Assembly (NCBI RefSeq): GCF_937616625.2
Contig: NC_065577.1
Coordinates: 27,355,501 to 27,419,500, forward strand
DNA: 64,000 nucleotides
Origin: Mercurialis annua
Lineage: Eukaryota > Streptophyta > Magnoliopsida > Malpighiales > Euphorbiaceae
Direction: 5' to 3'
Under the pieces are notes generated by a model. The model was not told the DNA's origin. It ran no database searches and was given only the letters and a program-made list of their open reading frames with translations. Shown here one piece after another: positions 12,458-22,993 of the stretch. Position 1 is the stretch's first letter. Every line of letters starts with the position of its first letter. The translations under genes and the position numbers were made by a program.

Positions 12458-15400
12458 ATTTCATACGGTCATGGTAAATACTTGATGTTTGGTTTGATTG
12501 TGAGTCAAACTTTTGTTCAGACGCTGTTTTGATATAGTATCAACTGGGGATAAGCTGGGCTTGCTATATTGTTGTTATGGATCAAAATCTTCGGGTTTCG
12601 ATATCGGGAAAGACGAGGGAAGTATTCCCTTGGAATGGTCGATGGTTTCTGATCATCCTAGAAAGGATATTGGAAATTGTGACCCGAGAAGATAGATCGG
12701 TGTATTAATACACTAGTGATTACACCAATTAATGATGTGATGCAGGAGCTGGCGGTAAATATGTAGTGGCGTATTGATGTGTTGTTTCTTTGGGAATTAA
12801 CTCAGTCTGAATTAAAGTTAGTTGGATACCCTATATGGTAGAGTAATGATGAAGTTATTAGGATGAGTTGTGTTATAGCATAGAATATTAGTAGGTTGCA
12901 AGTACGGAGTTTGAGGAATATTTTGAGGTTATCGAGTTCACATCTCACATAGTGTAATATCTAGCAAATATTTCACTGAGAAGTTGATTTCAAAGGTTGA
13001 TTTGTTAAAATATTTGAAATATTTTCAAAACGTAATTGTGCCCAGACATATCATGAACATGCATTTTGAATGTCACGAATAGGATTGCATTGAGCACTAA
13101 GTATGTTCACTAAATAAAAGATAAATTAATAATTGATACTTGCATAATAGTACATGCATCACAAGCATAGAAATGATTAGGGTTGGATGCAACTCTTTGG
13201 GGATGAGAGATGTCATCACCCTAACGCACAATTATTTAAAATGATTTTTCCGATAAAGTGTTTTGAGAAAGATGTTTTGCAACGAGCTCGCGAGTCACAT
13301 TGTGATAAATGTATTTATAAAGTTGCCGGATTTCAAATGATTTGCAACTGTTATCGAAAGGTAGCTAGACAATTACTCTGTGATGAAGGTGGTAAATTTT
13401 GAACGATTACGTTGTAATGGATCAGTATGTATGTCAGAACCGTATGTTTCATAGAAAGTGAGATTTAAATTTAGGTTGCACTCGAGATATAGTTGTGTCA
13501 AGTGCGGTGTACGGTTAGATTCATATTGGAAAGTGTTCGTGATAATTTCTGATTTGTGATTTAAGGATTTGTGGATTAAGGATGTTGGTTATGCTCAATG
13601 CGTGTGTATACGCTACATTTTTGATATAAACGAGACTTTAGCTTTCATATTAGATTTTGTCCAAGTACTTTGGGTATATGGATAGAAAAGTATTTTCATA
13701 AACAAGAGATTTACATTGCTAATTTTACCCTTCTGAGGAAAGGAATGAATTTTATTAAATTGAATTCAAAAAGAAATAATAATTTTGTGGGCTTAACGAT
13801 TTCTTCAAATCGTCATTTTATTTACAAAATTAAGAATTGTAAGTGACAATAAATTTTAATGTTTTGAAACATTCATGTGTATTTTCAATACAAAAGATGT
13901 TTCCACGGTTGTGTATTTTTGAAAAGGGGATTAATTTTAGCAAGTTTAATTTAAAGAGAACATAAATTTTGGGAGTTGAACTGTTTTATAAATTTGCAAA
14001 CGTATTAAAAAGTAAGGAAAAATTTCAAATTCAAAATGTGTATATTTTTGAAATTTTCTAGGGTTTACAAAACCGATGGTTTTCAATGGTAAAGGCATTT
14101 CGAGATTAAATACAAAAGGAGGTGTAAGACGTAAAATCTCTTAACGAGAAGTGGAAAATTTTGTATATAAAATATGTTGTATTAAAAGATTTTATACCCC
14201 CAGGGGGGTTGGTTTTGAGCATAACTAACAATTTAGTCTTAGTAAACTGGTCGTAGTGATCTCTCGTTATATACGAGGTTATAGTCAATTGAAAGAATAA
14301 TTTTGAGAATTTGAGTTTGATTTGAATGTATGAGTTAGTTGATTTGAAAATCGAGGATCACGGTTAATAGGTTGGCGACAACCAGGAATGGTTGATCGAT
14401 GTTGTTGACTGATGGTGTTATTGTAATGTTTCAATATCGTTCGGGTAACTGGTTGAACCCTTGGTGTGAGCGACAAAATTTTAAGTTGTGAGATGTAGTC
14501 AATGTCAGTTTTGTTGGGGCGTTATGTTTCTAAATGATTGGAGGAATCATTGTGATTGAGGTTGTAAGTACTAACATGAAGATTATGTTATCATGAGTTG
14601 AGTGCACGTTTTTCTTTGAATAACGATGTGAGTTATGTGTTTTATGATTCGTGAAGTTGATTGTGTTATCGTTTATTTTGATATCTAGATGTTATAAGTG
14701 GAAGTAATTAAGTGTTGTAGAACGCAAGAAATTATCAGCTTACAATTTTCAGTATTCCTATTTGATAATAGGATTTGGAGTTGTAAGAACTGTAATCGAA
14801 CTTAGTGCTTGATCTTGTATTTGATATTGATAATTTTATAATAGATGAGTTTTGAGCTGGTTTTGGAAGTCACTCCAGTATAGAGTAATTGTGACTCCTA
14901 GTTGAATAATTGTTGTTATTTCTCGTTGCGTTGAACGAGTATTAGTTGGAGCACCTAATTGTTGGAAGCAGAATTTGGTGCATATGTGAGTTGCGATCAC
15001 TTATATTGCGAATCAATTTCAGTTTTGAGATTCGAAATTCGTTCTTAATTATGCTAAGTATATCAGCCTAGTGTTGTGTAATAGTGTTTGTTTCATCTTT
15101 ATCAATCTCTCCTAGAGTTGCATTATCGTTTATGCCTGGTGGAAATTGTGTCCGTACTTTGGTGACCCTTGAGTGTGTTCGGTTTATGCAACTGGAGTTA
15201 TTGAGTTGTTTTGAGGGATAACCTATTAGTTTTGCTTATGCAAGTGCGTTAGTCGTTAAGCACGGAGTACTATTGATTTCAGATGGGTTGGTTTCTTGAT
15301 TGAGGACTGTTCTTGGAAGACAGAGTTCGTTGCTGTTTCATTGATTTGTTGTCCTTATTATGTTGGGTATCTTGTTGATACGTTTTCATATCAGTGTTGT

Positions 15401-15483
15401 GCTTTTATTCAACTAGACGTGTAGTTTTATGCTACGCTGTTCGACAATTGTTTTTGTTTTAAATTCGAGGACGAATTTTAATA
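12458..15483 (+). other. Interior of element C, right part (noncoding)
   Basis: About 3 kb with no recognisable coding frame; the longest frames are short and full of stops. From about 12890 to the purine tract it aligns, inverted, with element D (about 47675-49797), so the two share a noncoding interior family. Shared landmarks include TGTGCCCAGACAT near 13040, the 29-nt motif at 13189-13217, and TCGAGGACGAATTT just before the purine tract, which is a usual tail of Tekay-like interiors. Confidence 0.6.
13189..13217 (+). other. Conserved 29-nt motif, copy 1 (element C)
   Basis: Begins GCAACTCTTT and ends GAGAGATGTCATC. Same-length copies occur at 19197-19225 (-), 49475-49503 (-) and 52151-52179 (+), differing at only a few positions. 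In this copy it is bracketed by TTAGGGT and ACCCTAA (13178-13184 and 13217-13223), which could form a stem. No known function. Confidence 0.7.
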
Positions 15484-15495
15484 AGTTGGGGAGAA
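15484..15495 (+). promoter_or_regulatory. Polypurine tract of element C
   Basis: AGTTGGGGAGAA directly before the 3' LTR start. This is the usual plus-strand primer form; the same GTTGGGGAGAA word precedes the LTR of element F on the minus strand. Confidence 0.8.
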
Positions 15496-18364
15496 TATAA
15501 TAACCTGTAAAAATTTTAAAATTATTTTATGAGTTTCCGGTAGTTTTTGGGTCGTTTTCATTATCGTGGTTCGATTTATAGTTTGAGTAAAATTTTGGTC
15601 TGGTTTGATTTGTGGTCAAGGTTCGGGTTGTGGTTCAACCAAATTTTGGTTGAACCAAACCATGGTTCAACCGGTGGGTTGAACCAGGTCTCATTTGAAA
15701 CTTGGGTTTCAAACGAGACCGTGGCTGTTGCCATGATTGGCACAACTTTCATACGTATTTATTCCTAGGTTTCTAAAACCTAATTCTCTCCCCTTAATTC
15801 CCCTCAATCCCTAGCCGTCATCTACATTATTTATCCTTTGAAAAACGCTGCAAAACATCCTCTTGATTCTTGATAAAATCGGTAAGGAACCATCGTTCTT
15901 ATGCTTTCAGTTTTAACCCAATATCGACACTTATGTATTCTTAATCGTTCTCGTTCATTTTAGCACCAAATTGAGATCCGTCTCGTTTCAACGATTGAAG
16001 ACACAATCCTCTAAGAGTCCGAGTTTTTTTTTCGTAAAACGGTACGTTAATCATTCTATTATAGCCGCCGCCGTTTTACCGTTATTAGTTATTTTCAGTT
16101 TTGAGTTTATAATCGATATCTTCGTTTTTCGATCTGTTCTCCTTCGTTTTAGGATCGAGATTGGATCCGTCTTGTCCCCGTGAAAGTAGACCCACGCCCC
16201 TACGACTCTCATCTTCGTTTTTGCCAAGGTACGTAAATTAATCCGCTATATTCGCCGTTGTTTCATTGTTTCATTGCATTATTGTTTGGCTCGGTTGGTT
16301 AAGGATATTATTGCCAACTTGTTATGTTAATCCTAATGGTTATGTCTTGATATTTCAAAAGGGTTTTCTGAGTTTGATTTTGGCTTTGTTTGGAGTTTCA
16401 GTTTATGCCGTGGGTCACTTGTCTCTGGGATTACGATTCTGGGGTTTTAATGACAATAATCTATTGAATTAATAATTGTGATTCCTGTTAACTCTTAGTA
16501 ATTGATTTTTTTTATAATTAGGATCTTGTTTAGTTTTGATTGTTTAAGAATAATAAAAGCTTGTTGAGTTGGAAGTTTTGTTTTGATTTAAGTTTGTTAC
16601 TGTAACTTGAAATCCTTGCTTTTGAAATTGTGGTTGGTGGGTTCCCTTTCTAATGGCAGAAAGAAATTTGATTCTTTGTTTGAAAGTCATTGTTAATTAG
16701 CTAGTGTGATCCCTAAGTTGTTTTGGTTTAAATAACTTGATTCTTTCAGTTATTTTCAAAGGTTAATTACATATAAAATCACCACCTTTACACAAAATTG
16801 CAAAAATAACATGACCTTTAAAACGTCGCAATTCAGGGCACCATCTTTCATTTCTTTTCAAAAACAACATGAACACATTTTTAGTGGCATTTTTGCTGAC
16901 GTGGCATGACACGTGTCATTCCCATCCGATGTCCAAGTCAACAAAATTTTATCTAAAAACGTGCCCATGTTGTTTTTGAAAAAAATTTAAAGGTAATGCC
17001 CTGAATTGACACGTTTTGAAGGTCGTGTTATTTTTGAAAATTCGTGTAAAGTTGGTGATTTTATATGTAATTAAACCAATTTTTAATTATCCTCTTTATT
17101 CTATTGTTAATTGATTTTGATATCGATCTCAACTTTCGATTTATAATTTGGCAAGTTGTTACATTATTTTAAATCCAACCCGACAGGTGAGGTAGCTTTG
17201 TAGTTATTGGTAACTCGGCTAACCCAATATTTGAGGAAATGGATTTAAGTTATTATTTATTTATTATTTAAGTAATATTTTTCGGAACGGATTTTAAAAC
17301 GAAAACCCAATAGACTTGGCTTATTTATTTATTTGAGTATTGTGTTACTCGATGTGGTTCATTTTTTACTCGGGTCATTACATGATTAATTGTTCATTCT
17401 ATTCTAGTAATATTTATGCTTGACTCGGTATTGTGATAGTGTTATGTGGTGTCTAGTACTCTTTAGAGTTAGGGGTTGATTTTAATAATTGTTTTTACTC
17501 TGTTCTTAGACTCGTCGACTGTGCGTGCTTCGGAGTCGATTCAGGTTTTGTTGCTTGCCAGGTTTTCACGTAAATTAGCAAGCAGTGAGTTTGTAGTGCT
17601 ATTTACCGCTTTATTAAGTACCGCAATTTATTTTTGTATTATAAATTCTTTTGAACCGTTTTAAGCGATTATGGATCTGGATTGAAACGAGCTACTCGAT
17701 AGGCTTGTATCGAGACTGTGTGCACCGGTAAGTACTCTGGGATCGGCAGACTAATGTCTTGCTTACGCTGGTATATGACGAGGATTTATTCCTGTCCACT
17801 TTGGGTTTATCAGTATGCTATGTCATACTTACGCTGGGATCATTTCAATACTGTTATTCCATAATCATATTATTATTAGTAATAAAAGGTTTTGATTTAA
17901 GGGTTTTAAACTTAATAAATGTAAATAGTATTGCGAACTCATCTCAGTATATCTGACCCCGTTGTTTTCCCAAATTTTCCAGGTTTATAATTTGAAAGCT
18001 GGTCAACTCCGATCCTTTGATTCCTCGGAGGTTTATTTTATTTTAATATATTGTCAAACTGATTTTATTCTTAGACCGCCGTAGTAAATTAGAAGTCTAT
18101 ATTATTCTAGTTGTTTGTCGGATTGGTCTGACTGTTTTTATTAATGCTTGGGCATATTTATTTGTTTAACTCTAGTTAAATATTATTTATTGGATATAAT
18201 TATAATTAAACTGTGAGTTTAAGTTGGACTCTCGGTTGCCCCCGAGCATTGAATCTTCTGCAGGTCCTTATCTTTATTGTTTTTTGCGAGGCTTGCTACG
18301 GGTTTCGGTACGACCATACCCATACCCTAGCGCCGGTCGCGATTCATGAATATGGGTCGTGACA
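15496..18364 (+). repeat. 3' LTR of element C, apparently mosaic
   Basis: 2,869 bp starting TATAATAACCTG (the TG start has mutated to TA) and ending GGGTCGTGACA. The first part matches the 5' LTR of C closely. At about 17179-17180 it jumps from a point equivalent to about 6868 to one equivalent to about 7236, and from roughly 17590 on it resembles the LTR of element F instead: GTGCTATTTACCGC, then GAGCTACTCGATAGGC, then CACCGGTAAGTACT. The tandem CTCTCGGGA phrases of the 5' LTR are absent. It carries the 16757-17078 foldback insertion. Confidence 0.7.
16757..17078. mobile_element. Foldback MITE-like element, 322 bp
   Basis: The two ends are inverted copies over about 65-70 bp (TTAATTACATATAAAATCAC at both ends, then an AAAATAACA stretch and ACCTTNAAAACG). 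It is flanked by ATTTT at 16752-16756 and 17079-17083. The allelic site in the 5' LTR of C (about 6748-6765) lacks it and reads as a clean empty site with a single ATTTT. The centre holds TGACGTGGCA and the 12-bp palindrome TGACACGTGTCA (16908-16919). No transposase. Superfamily unassigned: long inverted repeats suggest a Mutator derivative, but the apparent 5-bp target duplication does not fit the usual 9 bp. Confidence 0.8.
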
Positions 18365-18912
18365 CAAAACATGTATGTAAGAGTTAACTAGGTTGAATTA
18401 TCCCAGGACTCATCTCGATCGTTGGATATAAGAAATGGTGTTAACTCGGTGGAACTATCCCGGGACTGTACTATATTGTCTCGGTTAACTCGGTTGAATT
18501 ATCTCGGAATTAAACCATTTAGAATAAGTTACTCAATTCACTCGCAAGTTCAGTTCAGTTGTGATATATCAAGATACATATGAATAAATGTTTGCATTGT
18601 TTTGTTTTATAAAATACTCATTTGTAAACTATGAACTCACTCAGTGTTGTTTGACCCCCTAATAGTGTTCCTTTCAGGTAAAAAGTATTTTGACGTTACG
18701 GACTTTGATTCTTGTCCAGAATTTTGTATTTTGGAAGTACGTACAAACGAAGATGTTGATCAATAGTGCTGCAGTAGAGTCAAGTCATATTAGTATACAT
18801 GACCTTGTGAAACGATTTTAACATTTTATCTAAACTCTGATATGTGTATAAAGTCCTAAACTGCAGTTTAACCCTTTTGTTTTGATGTGCAAACCGGGGC
18901 TATGCTCATCAC
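18365..18912 (+). mobile_element. Y-family LTR fragment right of C
   Basis: Aligns with about 1287-1832 left of element C: GTATGTAAGAGTTAAC, GTTGGATATAAGAAATGG, CCCGGGACTGTACTATA, TTCCTTTCAGG and GTATAAAGTCCTAAACTGC occur in the same order. The match stops abruptly near 18912. Both cut ends suggest recombination or deletion rather than an intact insertion. Confidence 0.65.
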
Positions 18913-19196
18913 TGCACCTCTTACTCTTAAAGTGTCTTACTTGCCTTATATGATCGTTATCTTTGTAGGTTCTACCTTATAAGGTATGAATTATTCTTAC
19001 TGTCAATCTATCTCTATACACTACTTTCATTTATTATTGCTCTTTGTTACAATTTCATTATTGCTGTCACATAAATTTCCATCTGTTTTTCTTACATTTC
19101 AAATAAATCTTACTTTTGCTCTGCCCGGGTCTTTCAAATACTTTTCTTTCCGATCAAATACAATTATAAAGTTTTAGTATAATTGTGCATTAAAGT

Positions 19197-19225
19197 GATG
19201 AAATCTCTCATCACTAAAGAGTTGC
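19197..19225 (-). other. Conserved 29-nt motif, copy 2 (element Y)
   Basis: Minus-strand copy. It differs from the copy in element E at one position (TTTCATC for TGTCATC near its end) and from the element C copy at three (AGT for GGG in the middle and that same base). Confidence 0.7.
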
Positions 19226-20241
19226 TACTTCAAACCTTTTTCGTTGTTTGTATCAGCAATGCATAGTTAGATTTTTATAAAATCATGGTTTCATATCAAA
19301 CTAGAATACACATAAGCTGATACTGCAATGCATTTTCAATCAAATGTTTCATGCTTCTTATAACATCTATCATACTGTTCTTGCACACAATCATACTTTC
19401 AAAAGAAACCCTTTCTGCAAATACCATAGGTTAACTCAGACTGGAACCTCTATGACTTTTTAGCCTTTCTTTATTATTGTTCTTAATCCTTTTATGAATA
19501 TACTAATAAACTATATTAAGGGCATAGCTTAGGTTACTCAGGCATATTAGACATTTTGTAGAGTATGTCGAACTCTTTCAATGTGTGTTCAATGTATGTT
19601 CTCTAGGTTTTGATTTCCGTCTAGGAAAAACCATACATTATGCACCTAAGCTCTCATTTTTCCTAGTGGAGTCTCTATATTATAGCGATCTATCATTCAT
19701 ACGACGCGTCTGTACTGTAATGGTTTGCCTTATCGGTCAAACCATAACTACTGAAAACAATGTATTACCATAAGGAATATATATCGTACCTGGACACACT
19801 CGACTAGATTCGCCCCATTCTCGGCTCACTATTCTTGATTGACAACCTCTGACTTGTCTCGGGCTACCCCTGGTTGCTACTTTATGATTGAACCATGCAC
19901 TTGGTTCAAGAATATCCATTTGGTCTCTGCACTTATTTCCCTTATTATGTTGGGTATCTCTTCGGTCGTTCGAAGAGATTCCATGGCATAGGCTTCTAAT
20001 AAAAAGAAGCCTCTAGCAACGAGCTTAAGCTTCCTTTAAGTTAATCAATACTTTCCTCTGTCCTTATACCATTCACTGAATCGCCAAGTGATTCACTTCA
20101 ACGACTACCCTAATTGGGTATCATGAATCTTCCTTGAACTTTCAAGAACTATCTCGTCTACTGGAGGTACTTCACTTCCACTTACTAAATCATAGGGTTG
20201 AGCTTTATCTTGCCCAGACATGCTAAAACTAACATGACTTG

Positions 20242-20263
20242 TTGTGAGAGTTCATTCTCACAA
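20242..20263. other. Hairpin downstream of the PBS of Y
   Basis: TTGTGAGA (20242-20249), a six-base loop, and TCTCACAA (20256-20263): a perfect 8-bp stem. It lies about 315 bases inside the element from the PBS. Element E has a matching stem with a different loop at 50602-50626. Confidence 0.65.
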
Positions 20264-20576
20264 ATCCCCTTCTTATATACATGCAACTCATGCATAATCT
20301 TTTGACAATGAAAGATGCGTCTTCATCGTATGCGTGTATTCCTCTCATAACAAACAATTAAACAAACTATATACACCACAATCGTTTATATACGCATCAT
20401 AGACTCGCATCCTATTAAGGAGAGCTAAGAGTTTTGACAAACAAGAGAGGACATATCAGAGACATGACTCAAGTTCTATCGCTGTAGTAGTTCCTAGCTT
20501 AACTTAGTGACAATGTCAAATCTAGGTTCAAACAAACATCTGTCATATACAAACAATGGCTATGAATCTTAACATT

Positions 20577-20589
20577 ACTCTAATACCAA
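20577..20589 (-). promoter_or_regulatory. PBS of element Y
   Basis: On the minus strand this reads TTGGTATTAGAGT, two bases from the iMet PBS TTGGTATCAGAGC. The LTR terminal bases on minus read GGGTCGTGAAA rather than the usual TGACA. Confidence 0.65.
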
Positions 20590-20591
20590 CT

Positions 20592-22091
20592 TTTCACGAC
20601 CCGAAATCACGAGCCGCGATCGGCGATAGGGGATGGAAATGGTAGTTCTAAAACCTATAGCAAGCCTTTAAAAGCAGAATAAATGTTTCGCAAAACCATC
20701 CTTTACAAATCCATACAACATCCATGCATAAACAACTCATTTTCATTAAAGCTCCTTGAACTTGACGTATACAAACGTCTATTTCAAAACATGAAAACGT
20801 TTCATAGGAACATGGGTCTTACCATGCGATACATGCTTTCTAGCATAGCCCGCTCCAAAACAAAACAAATGGTTTTAAAAGCGGAATTCAAATAACATAC
20901 ATATGCATTAGAGTTTATACACATGAAAACTGTTTTACAAACATCCATATAGACTAGGACTTGACGCTACTACAGCACTACTGATCCTGTACATACTTCA
21001 GACTTCTAGAACAAGAAGATAAGTCCGGCTTGCCAAAACTAGACACCTGCACCAATCACAGTTGAGAGGTCATTCGAAACTGAGTGAGTTCATTTAGTTT
21101 ACAAATACATATTCATAAAACTTTTAAATCAATGTGAAACCATTAAATTAAATGCATCCATATATAAGCGTTCTGAATGAAACCCTAATCTTAATCCTGA
21201 GATGCATTTCCTATTTCACGCATAATGATACGAATCATATTTGTCCCAGATAACATTATCCAAGTGGTACAAGTCCCGAGATAGTTCGACCGAGTTGCAT
21301 GTACCTCCCTCTTAATCATAAGTTGTGGGTCCCGAGATAGTTCACGGAGCACCTGGCCCGGGATAGTTCACCGAGTTACCCACTAAAACTACGTCCTTGA
21401 CCCGAGATAGTTCCACCGAGTTCAACCTACGGTCTATCACACTCGAATTCTCTTTTTCGAGTATCGTACAAAACGGATCATATAAAATATCACATATACA
21501 CTTCATTGTATTCGTAATACTTTAGATGTCCAGACCATAACAACACTGGTGATCACACATCCTATTGACACCCCAATAGGTAGTTTGTTTCATCAGGTCT
21601 ATACTGGTTTCAAGTCATGATGCGTGCATTTAAAAAACAAGCATTCATTTGTAAATGATGCTATTCATTTTATATAACATATACGAGTAGAAGAAATGCA
21701 TTTAAAATACCGCAAATGTATATATTCCACATAATGTACTCACTGCTTGCTATCCCAATTAATAGGTAGTTTGTTTCATCGGGTCTATACTGGTTTCAAG
21801 TCATGATGCGTGCATTTAAAAAACAAGCATTCATTTGTAAATGATGCTATTCATTTTATATAACATATACGAGTAGAAGAAATGCATTTAAAATACCACA
21901 AATGTAAATATACCACATAATGTGCTCACTGCTTGCTATGCCAATTCTTTAATCATTATAGCATAAGCTCCCTGAGCTCCTTGTCCATTCATAGGTTGAC
22001 TTGTCGAGCCTACAACAAACATCACATAGATATCGAGTTAAGATCTAACTCGATAAGCACATAGACTCGAGAATACACAAAACTCATCACA
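20592..22091 (-). repeat. 5' LTR of element Y, first portion
   Basis: On minus it ends with the conserved terminal block (ATTTCGGGTCGTGA). It holds inverted copies of the AACTCGGT...TCCCGGGA phrases (about 21261-21425), a TACGGACTT-like hairpin near 20990-21030, and the 186-bp duplication at 21575-21946. Sequence continues without a break into 22092, but the remainder of the LTR is found intact only at 29170-30834, because a tandem duplication lies between. Joined length would be about 3.16 kb, in line with the other long LTRs here. Confidence 0.65.
21575..21946. repeat. 186-bp direct tandem duplication inside the Y LTR
   Basis: Unit 1 is 21575-21760 and unit 2 is 21761-21946. Both start AATAGGTAGTTTGTTTCATC, run through GTTTCAAGTCATGATGCGTG and end GCTTGCTAT-CCAATT. 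The units differ at only a few bases and have the same length, so the duplication is recent relative to the LTR. Confidence 0.9.
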
Positions 22092-22356
22092 TCATTGCGT
22101 CTAACCCCGATACGTTCTTATATACGTGTTGATATGTGATTTATACATCTTTTATGTTGATTAGGTTTATTAATTTAAAGCTAAGTTCATAATGTTATTT
22201 GACTTATTAATCAAACAACTTTCCTTATGTTTGTGTTATGTTTTGTCGAATAATCGACCTTGTAATCACTTACGGTTGCTAGCTGTACAATATTACAACC
22301 TCTAAACGAAACCAACATTCTTAAAATGCAGAACTATTATGCATGACATAATGTTC

Positions 22357-22507
22357 TGATTTCTTATTCTTGAGTAAGTCCTGCTAGGTTGGCCGATTAG
22401 GTCCTTGGTGTTTGCATGGCTTACCGTCTTGGGTAATATTGGTTTTGTAGGTGAGGATACTCGATTCGGTTCCTTAGTGATATTGTATAATATATATTGT
22501 TTTCACT
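22357..22507 (-). repeat. 3' LTR fragment of Tat-lineage copy A
   Basis: About 150 bases matching 31203-31352 of copy B's LTR. On minus the LTR start reads AGTGAAAACAATATA, one base from the TG start of copy B. It is followed on minus-strand reading by the purine tract ACTGGGGGGG. The rest of this LTR was lost in the 1.68-kb deletion. Confidence 0.75.
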
Positions 22508-22521
22508 AGTCCCCCCCAGTT
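22508..22521 (-). promoter_or_regulatory. Polypurine tract of copy A
   Basis: On minus the sequence is rich in A and G with a run of seven G (AAAACTGGGGGGG) directly before the 3' LTR start. The same tract sits at about 31353-31370 in copy B. Confidence 0.65.
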
Positions 22522-22645
22522 TTGTGGATATTTATGTCTGTGCTCGGTTTCTTGTTTTGGTTCGGTTTTTGCTTAATCGGTGTTTCTTGATCGGTTTTAC
22601 TATTTATGACCTTTGAATTGCTTGCTTGTTTTATACGTTTTGTGA

Positions 22646-22744
22646 CACGTGTCCTTCATTTACTATCGCCTATTGACATTTGTTTTCCTCTAGCACATTT
22701 ATTGAGGCGTAGTTTTAGTTATCCCGTTTGTGTTTCTATATAAA
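22646..22744 (+). promoter_or_regulatory. Promoter of the antisense gene, copy A (G-box and TATA box)
   Basis: CACGTG at 22646-22651 lies within the palindrome GACACGTGTC. It is followed 85 bases later by TATATAAA at 22737-22744 in the context TTTCTATATAAATCC. Both point along +, about 250 bases before the ATG at 22994. GTAAGT at 22843-22848 may be the 5' splice site of a leader intron. In copy A the matching acceptor reads TTCTCG instead of TTCTAG. Sites are seen; activity is inferred. Confidence 0.55.
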
Positions 22745-22993
22745 TCCTCCTTTTTTTTCATTTGTCCAATTTTTTCTTTCTTTGCTCTCTTCTTTTATTT
22801 GCTTCCTCATGAGATTTGATTTTCTAATTTGAAGGTTCATCAGTAAGTTCTTTTTCTTGTGTTGTAATTTTTTTTCTTGTTGTCTTTTTTTCTTTTTTTA
22901 GTTTGTTATTCGTGTTCTTGGGTTTTTTGCGTTTAGGTTTGTGTAGTTGGGTTGGGTGATTTATATTTAGTTTTTTTTCTTCTCGGTGGAATA

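Larger units (their letters stand above)
2530..18364 (+). mobile_element. Element C: non-autonomous long-LTR retrotransposon with nested insertions
   Basis: Order on +: 5' LTR starting TGTAATAACCCG (2530), PBS after 8499, noncoding interior, purine tract ending 15495, and a 3' LTR (15496-18364). Nested inside are solo LTRs at 3845-6733 and 9619-12452 and a foldback element at 16757-17078. Without the solo LTRs the interior is about 4.1 kb and shows no gag or pol motif, so the element depended on proteins from elsewhere or is fully decayed. The 5-bp flanks (2525-2529 ATAGT, 18365-18369 CAAAA) do not match, and the two LTRs differ in type over their 3' halves, so the present ends may come from recombination between elements. 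The LTR start and PBS fit the Ty3/gypsy (Tekay-like) long-LTR elements seen elsewhere in the window. Confidence 0.75.
18913..20591 (-). mobile_element. Interior of element Y (noncoding, minus strand)
   Basis: Lies downstream, in minus orientation, of the PBS at 20577-20589. No gag or pol motif can be read. It shares landmarks with the interior of element E (opposite strand): a hairpin near the PBS at 20242-20263, a CCCAGACATG word near 20213, and the 29-nt motif at 19197-19225. The left end is truncated at 18912. Confidence 0.6.

Noticed and set aside
19990..20012. AGGCTTCT/AGAAGCCT stem in the Y interior
   Set aside because: A perfect 8-bp stem, but I found no counterpart in element E, so I do not claim it as conserved.
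20581..22091. CRISPR-like or satellite reading of the regular CCGAGATAGTT phrases
   Set aside because: Only four irregular phrases inside an LTR, with families on both strands elsewhere in the window. This is the LTR tandem phrase, not an array.
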